Assembly: GCF_900104555.1 (NCBI RefSeq)
Contig: NZ_FNJU01000013.1
Coordinates: 37,152-101,151, forward strand
Length of the DNA stretch: 64,000 nucleotides
From: Litchfieldia salsa
GTDB taxonomy: Bacteria > Bacillota > Bacilli > Bacillales > Bacillaceae_L
Direction of reading: 5' to 3'
In this document: in pieces, positions 8,290 to 20,306 of the stretch
How positions within the stretch are numbered: position 1 is the stretch's first letter
Layout: the number at the start of each line of letters is the position of its first letter
Made by a program: the position numbers and the translations under genes
The notes under the pieces: generated by a model
Told to the model about the DNA's origin: nothing
Seen by the model: only the letters and a program-made list of their open reading frames with translations
Databases searched by the model: none

Positions 8290-9075
8290 ATGGCAGGTTC
8301 AACTTTAACAATTAAGGATCTTCATGTAGCAATTGATGGTAAGGAAATACTTAAGGGAGTAAACCTTGAGGTAAAGGGTGGAGAAATACATGCAATTATG
8401 GGACCAAACGGTACTGGTAAATCCACTTTATCATCAGCAATCATGGGACACCCAAAATATGAGGTAACAAGTGGTAGCATTACTTTTGACGGTGAAGATG
8501 TACTAGAAATGGAAGTAGACGAGCGCGCTCGTGTTGGACTATTTTTAGCAATGCAATATCCAAGTGAAATTAGTGGAGTAACAAATGCAGACTTTTTACG
8601 CTCAGCAGTAAATGCGCGTCGAGAAGAAGGCGATGAAATTTCATTAATGAAGTTTATCCGTACAATGGATAAGAGCATGGATTTCCTTGAAATGGATCCA
8701 GATATGGCACAACGTTATTTAAACGAAGGATTCTCTGGTGGAGAAAAGAAGCGTAATGAAATTCTTCAACTTATGATGATTCAACCAAAGATTGCGATTC
8801 TTGATGAGATCGACTCTGGTCTAGATATCGATGCATTAAAAGTTGTATCTAAAGGGATTAATGAAATGAGAAGCGAAGATTTCGGCTGTTTAATCATCAC
8901 TCACTACCAACGCTTACTAAATTATATTACTCCAGATTTTGTACACGTAATGATGCAAGGACGTGTTGTTAAATCAGGTGGAGCAGAACTTGCTCACCGT
9001 TTAGAAGCAGAAGGTTATGATTGGATTAAACAAGAGCTTGGCATTGAAGACGAAACAGTAGGTCAAGAAGCGTAA
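8290..9075 (+). CDS. sufC: Fe-S cluster assembly ATPase SufC
   Basis: SufC is the ABC-type ATPase of the SufBCD scaffold that builds Fe-S clusters in the cytoplasm. The 261-residue protein has Walker A GPNGTGKST at about residues 38-46, the Suf-specific signature FSGGEKKR at about 148-155 and Walker B with IAILDEIDSGLD from about 168. GGAGG precedes ATG 8290. It is the first gene of the operon sufC-sufD-sufS-sufU-sufB, the usual Firmicutes order, with short gaps or overlaps throughout. Confidence 0.97.
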   Translation: MAGSTLTIKDLHVAIDGKEILKGVNLEVKGGEIHAIMGPNGTGKSTLSSAIMGHPKYEVTSGSITFDGEDVLEMEVDERARVGLFLAMQYPSEISGVTNADFLRSAVNARREEGDEISLMKFIRTMDKSMDFLEMDPDMAQRYLNEGFSGGEKKRNEILQLMMIQPKIAILDEIDSGLDIDALKVVSKGINEMRSEDFGCLIITHYQRLLNYITPDFVHVMMQGRVVKSGGAELAHRLEAEGYDWIKQELGIEDETVGQEA

Positions 9076-9092
9076 GCGTTAGGGGGATTAAA

Positions 9093-12053
<2,961 letters not shown>

Positions 12054-12094
12054 AGGGATAGCGATGCTAGAACTCTTGAATGGAGGGAATAAGA

Positions 12095-13492
12095 ATGGCT
12101 AAAAAAATGCCTGATATCGGCGATTATAAATATGGATTTTCAGACAAAGACGTTTCGATTTTTCGTTCAGAACGCGGATTAACGAAGGAGATTGTTGAAC
12201 AAATCTCCAACATGAAAAATGAACCACAGTGGATGTTAGATTTCCGCTTGAAATCACTTGAACTTTTCTACAATATGCCAATGCCTCAATGGGGTGGAGA
12301 TTTACAGAGCTTAAGCTTCGATGAGATTACTTACTATGTAAAACCATCAGAGAGATCTGAAAAGTCATGGGATGAAGTTCCCGAAGAAATTAAAGCGACT
12401 TTTGATAAGCTTGGAATTCCTGAAGCAGAGCAAAAGTATTTAGCTGGTGTTTCTGCACAATATGAATCTGAAGTTGTTTATCACAATATGAAGGAAGAAC
12501 TAACAGATTTGGGTATTGTATTCAAAGACACAGATACAGCCTTAAAAGAGAATGAAGACATTTTCCGTAAACACTTTGCAACAGTTATCCCACCAACAGA
12601 TAACAAGTTCTCAGCATTGAACTCAGCTGTATGGTCAGGTGGTTCGTTCATTTATGTCCCACCTGGTATAAAGGTAGAAACACCATTACAAGCATATTTC
12701 CGTATTAACTCAGAAAACATGGGACAATTTGAGCGTACCTTAATCATTGTTGATGAAGGTGCACATGTTCATTATGTTGAAGGCTGTACGGCGCCTGTAT
12801 ACACAACAAATTCATTACACAGTGCTGTTGTTGAGATTGCGATCAAAAAGGATGCTTATTGCCGTTATACAACGATTCAGAACTGGGCAAACAACGTGTT
12901 TAACCTAGTTACAAAACGTGCTGTTTGTGAAGAGAATGCAACGATGGAATGGATTGATGGTAACATTGGGTCTAAATTAACAATGAAATACCCTGCTGTT
13001 ATCTTAAAAGGTGAAGGTGCTCGTGGAATGACTCTTTCTATTGCAATCGCAGGAAAAGGGCAACACCAGGACGCTGGAGCTAAGATGATACATCTTGCAC
13101 CAAATACTTCATCTACAATCGTATCAAAATCTATCTCTAAACATGGTGGCAAAGTTACTTACCGTGGTGTTGTACATTTTGGACGTAAAGCAGATGGTGC
13201 ACGTGCGAATATCGAATGTGATACATTAATCATGGATAACCAATCTACATCAGATACAATTCCTTATAATGAAATTTTAAATGACAACATTTCATTAGAG
13301 CATGAAGCGAAAGTTTCGAAAGTATCTGAAGAACAGTTATTCTACCTAATGAGTCGTGGTATTTCTGAGCAAGAAGCAACAGAGATGATCGTAATGGGCT
13401 TCATCGAGCCATTTACGAAAGAATTACCAATGGAATATGCTGTTGAAATGAACAGATTAATCAAGTTCGAAATGGAAGGTTCTATTGGATAA
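12095..13492 (+). CDS. sufB: Fe-S cluster assembly protein SufB
   Basis: SufB is the cluster-carrying subunit of the SufBC2D scaffold. The 465-residue product shows the highly conserved [21 protein letters not shown]-terminus, [14 protein letters not shown], and a C-terminal [17 protein letters not shown]. The frame opens at TTG 12080, but TGGAGGGA precedes ATG 12095, giving the family start MAKKMPD. It ends the operon before a terminator. Confidence 0.97.
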   Translation: MAKKMPDIGDYKYGFSDKDVSIFRSERGLTKEIVEQISNMKNEPQWMLDFRLKSLELFYNMPMPQWGGDLQSLSFDEITYYVKPSERSEKSWDEVPEEIKATFDKLGIPEAEQKYLAGVSAQYESEVVYHNMKEELTDLGIVFKDTDTALKENEDIFRKHFATVIPPTDNKFSALNSAVWSGGSFIYVPPGIKVETPLQAYFRINSENMGQFERTLIIVDEGAHVHYVEGCTAPVYTTNSLHSAVVEIAIKKDAYCRYTTIQNWANNVFNLVTKRAVCEENATMEWIDGNIGSKLTMKYPAVILKGEGARGMTLSIAIAGKGQHQDAGAKMIHLAPNTSSTIVSKSISKHGGKVTYRGVVHFGRKADGARANIECDTLIMDNQSTSDTIPYNEILNDNISLEHEAKVSKVSEEQLFYLMSRGISEQEATEMIVMGFIEPFTKELPMEYAVEMNRLIKFEMEGSIG

Positions 13493-13506
13493 TAAGTAAT
13501 GAATAA

Positions 13507-13537
13507 AAACCTCACTTCTTCTGGAGTGGGGTTTTTA
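13507..13537 (+). terminator. Terminator of the suf operon
   Basis: AAACCTCACT and AGTGGGGTTT form a stem with one G-U pair, followed by TTTATTT. Confidence 0.85.
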
Positions 13538-13629
13538 TTTGATTTAGTCCTTTTAATTACATAGTAATTCTATTAAAATAGAGAGAATACTTCAGAAAAA
13601 TCCGAAAAAATTAAAGAGGAATACTTACT

Positions 13630-14784
13630 ATGATAATCACATCAGAACTAGCATATCCAATCATACACAAATTAAAAGATTTAGTAGATTATAATATTAA
13701 TATTATGAATGAAGATGGAATTATCGTTGCAAGTAGAGACCCTAATAGAATAAATCAAATTCATTCCGGGGCATTAAAAGTAATTGAAACAAAGGAATCC
13801 ATCGTCATTTACCCTGAAAATGTTGGGAAATTTCATGGAGCTAAGTCTGGCGTGAATCTACCAGTTGAATATCGTGATCGAATCATTGGAGTGATAGGAG
13901 TAACAGGTCATCCTGATGATGTATTTAAATTTGCTCAGATTTTAAAGGTAACAGTTGAAGTGATGATTGGACAAATGGAATTAAATTACCAATTACAGTA
14001 CCAAAATAAAATAGTAGATAATTGGGTAATGGATTTCGTCCACCCTACTATATTAGATATGGATAAATTGAAATCAGATGCAATCCATTATCTAAATATT
14101 GATCCTGAAAAGGAAGCATCTATCTATCTGGTCCATTTTGAAGATTTAAATTTGGTAAGTCCGAATATTGAAAAGAATATGAGGGATCAAAATAAAAGAG
14201 ATGAACGATTAAAAAAAATAAAATCATCTATACAAGATATCGTATTTTCTTCATTTATTGATGAGAGTACATGTTTAATTGCTGTTCATTCGGTAAAAAG
14301 GAAAAGCTACTTGTTAATCGCAAAATCGATTAAAAATCTGTTTCCTGATAAAAAGAGTAAAATAAAGATAGGAATAGGAACTAGCTACAATGGGATTGAA
14401 GGTTATCGGAATTCATATTGTGAGGCAATGAATAGCTTACAACTTCTCCATAAGTTTCCTGTTAGAGGAAACGTAGCTCATATTTCGGAATGGGGAATAA
14501 AAAATTTAATTAATCATATACCAGCAGACTTATTGAAAAGTTTTCATAATAAATATCTAACTAATAATAAAAAGCTTACACACGAACAAGAGCGCACGTT
14601 GGAACAATTAATTGAAACCAATTTAAATATGAAATTAACGGCTGAAAAATTGCATATTCATCGTAATACATTGCAATATAGATTAGATACAATATGGAAG
14701 CAAACAGGATTAGATCCGAAGAGTTTTCAGGATTTGATGATTCTTCACTTTTTAATGATTATTGAACAATTAATTAATGATTAA
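13630..14784 (+). CDS. CdaR-type sugar-diacid transcriptional regulator
   Basis: The 384-residue product has an N-terminal sugar-diacid recognition domain (from SELAYPIIHKLKDLVDYNINIM through LPVEYRDRIIGVIGVTGHPD). It ends in a PucR/CdaR-type helix-turn-helix (about residues 330-378, with NLNMKLTAEKLHIHRNTLQYRLD). In the family, binding of glucarate, galactarate or glycerate activates aldarate or glycerate genes. It lies directly upstream of those genes here, in the same direction but separated by its own terminator, so it probably controls the next operon. Confidence 0.88.
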   Translation: MIITSELAYPIIHKLKDLVDYNINIMNEDGIIVASRDPNRINQIHSGALKVIETKESIVIYPENVGKFHGAKSGVNLPVEYRDRIIGVIGVTGHPDDVFKFAQILKVTVEVMIGQMELNYQLQYQNKIVDNWVMDFVHPTILDMDKLKSDAIHYLNIDPEKEASIYLVHFEDLNLVSPNIEKNMRDQNKRDERLKKIKSSIQDIVFSSFIDESTCLIAVHSVKRKSYLLIAKSIKNLFPDKKSKIKIGIGTSYNGIEGYRNSYCEAMNSLQLLHKFPVRGNVAHISEWGIKNLINHIPADLLKSFHNKYLTNNKKLTHEQERTLEQLIETNLNMKLTAEKLHIHRNTLQYRLDTIWKQTGLDPKSFQDLMILHFLMIIEQLIND

Positions 14785-14841
14785 TTACTTTTGTTGGAAA
14801 CGCATACACACCAACGTTTCTTGGTAAATTTAACTAATCAG

Positions 14842-14866
14842 GATTGTGCATTTGCACAATCTTTTT
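14842..14866 (+). terminator. Terminator after the CdaR-type gene
   Basis: GATTGTGCA and TGCACAATC form a tight hairpin at 14842-14861, followed by TTTTTAT. Confidence 0.85.
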
Positions 14867-14885
14867 ATGCTAATTGACTATTTTT

Positions 14886-14901
14886 TTGGTTAGTTTACCA
14901 A
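14886..14901. promoter_or_regulatory. Candidate operator upstream of garK
   Basis: TTGGTTAGTTTACCAA has 5-bp inverted arms (TTGGT/ACCAA). A related, inverted sequence TTGGTAAATTTAACTAA begins at 14821 on the other side of the terminator. It overlaps a weak TTTACC -35-like element. It is a reasonable site for the adjacent CdaR-type activator, inferred from position only. Confidence 0.35.
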
Positions 14902-14964
14902 TGTATATATGAATTTATTATAGTTTAATAAAAGAGTATAAAAAATTCAGAAAAAGGTGGGAAC

Positions 14965-16128
14965 ATGAAAATAGTCGTTGCTCCTGACTCCTTTAAGGGG
15001 AGTTTGACCGCTTTACAGGTTGGAAAGATTATTCAAGAAGCACTTGTAACCGAAATGCCTGATGCTCAAGTTGAAATTATTCCAATGGCTGATGGAGGTG
15101 AGGGGACGCTAGAGACATTAGTGTTTGCTACAAATGGTAAGCGCTTACCAATAAAGTCTTATGGGCCATTTATGGAAGAAGTAAACACGGAATATGGGCT
15201 ATTAGGTGACAAAAGAACGGTTGTCATTGAGATTGCAGCAATTGCAGGATTACCCATGGTACCAGAGGATCAGCGTAATCCAATTAATACAACTACTTTT
15301 GGCATTGGTGATGTAATCCTTACAGCAGCCAATATGGGGTACAGAGATTTTATTGTAGGACTTGGTGGAAGTTCAACAAATGATGGTGGCTTAGGGATGC
15401 TTCAAGCTCTTGGTGTTCAGTTTCTAGATGAAAACAATAAAGAAGTTTCACCTGTTGGTAGTTCCATTTTCAGTGTAAAGAATGTTAATTTTAAAACGCT
15501 ACATCCGATCATTCGAGAATGCCGGTTTTTAATTGCAAGTGATGTTGATAGCCCTCTATGTGGTGAAGAAGGTGCTACATATGTGTTTGGGCCACAAAAA
15601 GGTATTACAGAGGATCGTCTAGAAGGTTATGATCAGGCGATGAAGAAATACGCTAGTTTAATTGAGACCCATACTGGTTTAAGGACACAATCTAAACCAG
15701 GGGCAGGCGCTGCTGGAGGACTTGGTTTTGCATTCATGTTATTGAATGGAAAAATAGAATCTGGGTCAAAAATAGTAGCTGAGGCAACAAAGTTGCAATC
15801 AAAAATTAAGGAAGCTGATTTTGTAATCACAGGTGAAGGTCAAAGTGATTATCAAACCTTGTTTGGTAAGGTTCCTTCATATGTTGCAAAGCTTGCAAAT
15901 GAAGAAGAAGTTAAGACGATTCTCCTTTCTGGAAGTTTAGGAAAAGGGTATGAAGCATTATATGATTATTTTATGAGCTGTCATTCAATAGCTACAGGGC
16001 CTATGTCACTAAAAGAATGTATGGAGAATGCAGATAGTCTATTATCAAATGAAGCAAGAAATATTGCTCAGTTATTAAGAGAGATATCAGAAGAACGTGT
16101 TCGTACAAAGAATATTAGTTTCAATTAA
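14965..16128 (+). CDS. garK: Glycerate kinase (GarK/GlxK family)
   Basis: The enzyme phosphorylates D-glycerate, giving 2-phosphoglycerate in the GarK branch. The 387-residue protein opens with VVAPDSFKGSLTALQVG and contains MADGGEGTLETL and GLGGSSTNDGG, all signature blocks of glycerate kinase family 1. AAAGGTGGG lies before the ATG. In context it completes aldarate breakdown after tartronate semialdehyde has been reduced by the garR product encoded five genes downstream. Confidence 0.93.
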   Translation: MKIVVAPDSFKGSLTALQVGKIIQEALVTEMPDAQVEIIPMADGGEGTLETLVFATNGKRLPIKSYGPFMEEVNTEYGLLGDKRTVVIEIAAIAGLPMVPEDQRNPINTTTFGIGDVILTAANMGYRDFIVGLGGSSTNDGGLGMLQALGVQFLDENNKEVSPVGSSIFSVKNVNFKTLHPIIRECRFLIASDVDSPLCGEEGATYVFGPQKGITEDRLEGYDQAMKKYASLIETHTGLRTQSKPGAGAAGGLGFAFMLLNGKIESGSKIVAEATKLQSKIKEADFVITGEGQSDYQTLFGKVPSYVAKLANEEEVKTILLSGSLGKGYEALYDYFMSCHSIATGPMSLKECMENADSLLSNEARNIAQLLREISEERVRTKNISFN

Positions 16129-16159
16129 TTTTAGAAAGTTACCCAACATCAGATATACT

Positions 16160-16173
16160 TGAAAACGATTACA
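16160..16173. promoter_or_regulatory. cre site (CcpA operator) between garK and tctC
   Basis: TGAAAACGATTACA matches the catabolite-responsive consensus TGWAANCGNTNWCA at every position. It lies between garK and the transporter genes, where CcpA could repress or block transcription when preferred sugars are present. Confidence 0.75.
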
Positions 16174-16239
16174 AATGGTAGTTTGGATATTAAGTAAGCC
16201 TATTTTAAATCGAAAATTTTAAAAAAGGGGTAATGCAAA

Positions 16240-17292
16240 GTGAAGAGAAAACTAATGAGTCTTTTAAGTGTTACAATGCTGGCGTTAAGTTTGGTTGCAT
16301 GTGGTAGCTCAACTTCAGGTGATGGAGACAGTGCTACTGAAGTTGATGTAAATAGAGTCAGGGTGGTTATTGGTTCGACATCAACTGGTGGGGATACTTA
16401 TCAAAATGCAGATGCAATTAGTAGATTTCTAGAAGAGCCATTAGGAACTAATATGAAAGTAGATGCGGTTGGTGCCAATAGAGCATTCGATGAACTTGCA
16501 TCTGCAAAGAATGATGGAAGTACAGTTCTATTTTTCCACGATATGGCTTATTTAAGTGTTGAGTATGGAACATTGGATGAAAAGTATTCATTAGAAAATT
16601 GGACGGCAGGACCGATTGTCGCGATCAACCCAGGAAACGCATTTTTAGCAAAGTCTGATGCACCTTATAATACAATGGCAGAATCGGCTGAGTGGTTAAA
16701 AGATAATCCTAGTGAATCTATAACTGTCGCAATTGAAGCTGGAGGAGTATCTGAAATAATTTTTGATGGGTATTATTTATGGGTGAAAGAGGAATATGGT
16801 ACAGAAGTATCAGATCGAATTAAAGTGTATGTAACAGGATCGCAGAGTGATAAAGACCAAGCTTTATGGGATGGAAATGCTGATATTATACACGGTGCAA
16901 TTGCTTCAAATGTTCAATATACAGAAGATGGTGTTGAAGACCAAATTAAAATGAAGTTCTTAGGTGTCACTTCCGCTGAAAGAGTGGAAGGGTATGATAT
17001 CCCGACATTTGCAGAACAAGGAATTAAGGTGAATGGTAAGGAATTTACTTTTGCCAAAGAATATTTCTTCTTGTTACCTAAGGATATTGACGAAGATTTT
17101 CTTAATAAACTAGATAAGGCTGCAGCAGAAGTAGCGAAGGATGCAAAATATGCGGAGGATTTAGAAGTTAACTCATACTATGTAAACTATATTCCTGCAG
17201 CAGAGGCAAAGGAGTACCTAATCGAAAAGAAGAATACGATGAAAAGTATTATTGAAAACGCTCCAAAGTTAGACGATATTACATCGAATTAA
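16240..17292 (+). CDS. tctC: Tripartite tricarboxylate transporter substrate-binding lipoprotein (TctC)
   Basis: The 350-residue protein begins with a lipoprotein signal ending LSLVAC. The TctC/Bug binding fold follows, with VVIGSTSTGGDTYQNADAI near the N-terminus as the ligand loop. It would capture a carboxylate outside the cell and deliver it to TctA/TctB. The start is GTG with AAGGGG upstream. In this cluster the likely ligand is an aldarate or related sugar acid rather than citrate, which is an inference from the neighbouring enzymes. Confidence 0.88.
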   Translation: MKRKLMSLLSVTMLALSLVACGSSTSGDGDSATEVDVNRVRVVIGSTSTGGDTYQNADAISRFLEEPLGTNMKVDAVGANRAFDELASAKNDGSTVLFFHDMAYLSVEYGTLDEKYSLENWTAGPIVAINPGNAFLAKSDAPYNTMAESAEWLKDNPSESITVAIEAGGVSEIIFDGYYLWVKEEYGTEVSDRIKVYVTGSQSDKDQALWDGNADIIHGAIASNVQYTEDGVEDQIKMKFLGVTSAERVEGYDIPTFAEQGIKVNGKEFTFAKEYFFLLPKDIDEDFLNKLDKAAAEVAKDAKYAEDLEVNSYYVNYIPAAEAKEYLIEKKNTMKSIIENAPKLDDITSN

Positions 17293-17385
17293 CCAGAGTT
17301 CTTTGTAGGAAGAGGTTGTCCTTAAGAGGAAAAACAACCTCCTCCTTATATGAAAATGCAAACTGATTATGAGAGCAGGTGTAGT

Positions 17386-17793
17386 ATGCTAAAGGATTTA
17401 TTGACAATAGAAATGAAGTTTAGTGAATATCACTCAATATTTCCAACAATCATTTTTTGGACCTTAATTATTTTAGGGCTTTCCATGCTCATTCCGAATA
17501 TCATAAAGAGAATCAAAGAAGGTAGATTAACATCGTTCAATATCAAATTCTTTGCAAAAAACTATGACAAGGTAAAGTTCTATGGAACGCTCGGTTTACT
17601 CCTTGCATATGTATTCTTTTTAGAGATAACAGGTTTCTTAGCAACAACCATTATTTTTATGTTTCTTATTACAATCTTATTTATGGGAGATTACAAGCGT
17701 AAAGCATTGATTGTTTCTCTAGTAAACTCTGTGACAACCTCGTTGATTGTCTGGTATGTGTTTGGTACGATCTTTGATATTACATTACCATAG
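17386..17793 (+). CDS. tctB: Tripartite tricarboxylate transporter small membrane subunit (TctB)
   Basis: The product is a small membrane protein with about four helices, as usual for TctB. Clear hydrophobic segments include FYGTLGLLLAYVFFLEITGF and TTIIFMFLITILFMG. The frame opens at ATG 17350, but AGCAGGTG lies just before ATG 17386, giving 135 residues, so I chose the shorter form. TctB is needed for function but its precise part in transport is unclear. It sits between tctC and tctA in the usual order. Confidence 0.85.
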   Translation: MLKDLLTIEMKFSEYHSIFPTIIFWTLIILGLSMLIPNIIKRIKEGRLTSFNIKFFAKNYDKVKFYGTLGLLLAYVFFLEITGFLATTIIFMFLITILFMGDYKRKALIVSLVNSVTTSLIVWYVFGTIFDITLP

Positions 17794-17806
17794 GTGGTGA
17801 AATTAT

Positions 17807-19315
17807 ATGGAAATTTTTGAACTACTATCACCAATGTCATTTATCTTATGTGCGATTGGAGTTCTAGTTGGAATTATCTTTGGAGCGATTCCTGGAATGA
17901 CAGCCACTATGGCCATAGCGATTTTCCTACCAATCACATATGCCTATGACATGATTGATTCAATTGCATTATTAATCGGATTATATGTAGGAGGAATAAG
18001 TGGGGGACTAGTACCTGCTATACTACTGAATATACCTGGAACACCATCCTCAATTTGTACGACATTTGATGGTTATCCAATGACTCAAAAAGGTCAAGGT
18101 GCGAGAGCATTAAAAATTGGAATTACTGCCTCTTTAATAGGAGGTGTGTTCAGTTTAATCATCTTGTATTTCTTTGCTCCAGCTCTAGCCAGTGCAGCAA
18201 TTAAATTCTCTTCTGTTGAGAAGTTTTTAATTATCGTGTTTGCTCTGACTGTTATTGCTTCTTTATCAAGTGGAAGTTTGCGTGGTGGTATTTTTAGCGG
18301 AATCTTTGGTGTGTATCTCAGTTTAATTGGGATGTTCCTTGATAACAACACATTGCGAATGGTTCCACCAGGACTTGAAGAAGAATTGGTATATGGACTT
18401 TCATTATTACCAGTATTAATTGGTCTTTTTGCTATTTCTCAAGTACTTGAGGAATCTGAAAAAGGGATGAAACCTTCTCCATTTCAAAAAATTAAGTTCA
18501 GTAAAGAAGATAAGTTTTCCTTTAAAGTTTTTAAGGGTCAAATGATTAATATTATAAGATCATCTTCAATAGGAACTTTTGTCGGAATGCTTCCTGGTGT
18601 TGGGGGAAGTGCAGCTTCAATTCTTTCATACTCACAAACTAAAAACTTCTCAAAAAAACCAGAAGAGCTTGGAAAAGGATCTCCTGAAGGTGTCATTGCA
18701 AGTGAAGCTTCAAATAATGGATTAACCGGTGGGGCACTTATTCCACTTTTATCACTAGGCATCCCAGGTGATAGTACAACAGCAGTTTTAGTTGGCGCTT
18801 TTTTATTACAAGGAATCCAGGTAGGACCATTATTTATTACCCAGAACCCTGATTTGTGGAATGGAATCGTTTACACTTTAATTATTGCAAACGTTGTGAT
18901 GTTCCTACTAATGTTCTTTACTATTAAATATATGGCTAAGATTATTTTTGTGCCTAAACAAATTATTTACCCGATTATCATCGTGATGTGTGTAGTTGGA
19001 GCTTATGCAATTAATAATGGTGTGATTTTTGATGTATGGACACTTATGATTTTTGGAATTGCCGGTTTTATATTTACGAAGATTGGCATCCAGTTAGCTC
19101 CATTCCTAATCGGTTTTATTCTTGGAAGAGATTTAGAAAAGTATTTTATTGATAGTTTAAAAGGTAGTGGTGGTGATCTTACTATCTTCTTCACAAAAGG
19201 TCCAGTTGCACTATTGTTATGGGGATTAATTATTGCTTCTATTGCATACGCATTATACAACAACTGGAAAAGTAAGAAATCAGCCGCTGACCCGGGAAGA
19301 GCCATTCAATCTTAA
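17807..19315 (+). CDS. tctA: Tripartite tricarboxylate transporter large membrane subunit (TctA)
   Basis: The 502-residue polytopic protein has the TctA hallmarks: the repeated Gly/Pro motif GAIPGMTATMAIAIFLP near the N-terminus and its counterpart GMLPGVGGSAASILSY in the middle. It also has LIPLLSLGIPGDSTTAVLVGA. It forms the cation-coupled permease with TctB. The start follows 13 bases after tctB. Together with tctC it supplies uptake for the aldarate enzymes encoded on both sides. Confidence 0.93.
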   Translation: MEIFELLSPMSFILCAIGVLVGIIFGAIPGMTATMAIAIFLPITYAYDMIDSIALLIGLYVGGISGGLVPAILLNIPGTPSSICTTFDGYPMTQKGQGARALKIGITASLIGGVFSLIILYFFAPALASAAIKFSSVEKFLIIVFALTVIASLSSGSLRGGIFSGIFGVYLSLIGMFLDNNTLRMVPPGLEEELVYGLSLLPVLIGLFAISQVLEESEKGMKPSPFQKIKFSKEDKFSFKVFKGQMINIIRSSSIGTFVGMLPGVGGSAASILSYSQTKNFSKKPEELGKGSPEGVIASEASNNGLTGGALIPLLSLGIPGDSTTAVLVGAFLLQGIQVGPLFITQNPDLWNGIVYTLIIANVVMFLLMFFTIKYMAKIIFVPKQIIYPIIIVMCVVGAYAINNGVIFDVWTLMIFGIAGFIFTKIGIQLAPFLIGFILGRDLEKYFIDSLKGSGGDLTIFFTKGPVALLLWGLIIASIAYALYNNWKSKKSAADPGRAIQS

Positions 19316-19347
19316 ATTAAATATCACTTAAAAAGGGAGAGATAAAC

Positions 19348-20244
19348 ATGTTTCAACCAAAAGGGGTAATACCAGCATTAGTCACACCGATGGATCAAAA
19401 TGGTAATTTATTGGAGGGGGCACTACGCCGGGTTATTGATTATACAATTGAAGGTGGAGTACATGGTGTGTTTGTACTAGGTAGTACAGGTGAAATATAT
19501 GGGCTTGATCACGAACAGAAGAAACGAGTGCTTGAAATCACGGTTGACCAAACGGCAGGGAGAGTGCCTATTTATGCAGGAGCAAGCGAGATAACAACTC
19601 GTGATTGTATTAAAACAGCTAGACTCGCACAGGAAGTTGGAGGTATTTCAGCAGTATCTGTTTTAACTCCATACTTTGTCACACCAAATCAGGAAGAACT
19701 AAAGGCACACTATAAGGCGATTGCTGATTCTACCAATCTACCAATCATTCTTTATGGAAATGATGATAAAACAAATGTAAGTATAGCTCCAGCAACATGC
19801 GCCGCATTAGCTGATGTTGAGAATATAATTGCTATTAAGGATAGTAGTGGGGATATGACTAAGATGGCTGAGTATATTCGACTAACGAAAGGGAAGGAAT
19901 TCTCAGTATTAGCAGGAAGAGATACATTAATCTTCGGTAATCTATGCTATGGAGGAACAGGTGCAATTGCTAGTACAGGAAACATCGTACCTTCCATTGT
20001 TGCAGGAATCTATGATGCATATGTAGCAGGTGAGGTTGAGAAATCACTAGAGCTACAATATCAACTAGCACCTCTACGAATCGCTTTCGGTCTGGGAACC
20101 TTTCCAGTTGTAATGAAGGAAGCATTAAGGCTTGTAGGGATTGATGTAGGGGTAACATTAAGCCCAGTACAAGAGATGACAAAAGAAAATCGGGAAAAGT
20201 TAATTGAAGTATTGAAAACTCTGAATGTCTATCAAATTAAATAA
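19348..20244 (+). CDS. DHDPS/NAL-family lyase, probable 5-keto-4-deoxyglucarate aldolase or dehydratase
   Basis: The 298-residue TIM-barrel protein belongs to the dihydrodipicolinate synthase/N-acetylneuraminate lyase family. It has VLGSTGE (about 43-49), the catalytic Tyr136 in IILYGN and the Schiff-base Lys164 in AIKDSSGD. In the B. subtilis glucarate pathway a family member (KdgD) turns 5-keto-4-deoxyglucarate into 2-oxoglutarate semialdehyde. Here no semialdehyde dehydrogenase is present, but tartronate semialdehyde reductase and glycerate kinase are. An aldolase reaction giving pyruvate plus tartronate semialdehyde is therefore more likely. It is unlikely to be DapA. Confidence 0.75.
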   Translation: MFQPKGVIPALVTPMDQNGNLLEGALRRVIDYTIEGGVHGVFVLGSTGEIYGLDHEQKKRVLEITVDQTAGRVPIYAGASEITTRDCIKTARLAQEVGGISAVSVLTPYFVTPNQEELKAHYKAIADSTNLPIILYGNDDKTNVSIAPATCAALADVENIIAIKDSSGDMTKMAEYIRLTKGKEFSVLAGRDTLIFGNLCYGGTGAIASTGNIVPSIVAGIYDAYVAGEVEKSLELQYQLAPLRIAFGLGTFPVVMKEALRLVGIDVGVTLSPVQEMTKENREKLIEVLKTLNVYQIK

Positions 20245-20306
20245 GAATTATTTAGATTAAGGAGAACAACGAAAAATTTATTTTTAAAAGTTGGGATGGG
20301 ATAAAA

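Noticed and set aside
14793..14810. Second cre-like sequence TGGAAACGCATACA
   Set aside because: It departs from the CcpA consensus at two fixed positions and lies just after a gene end.
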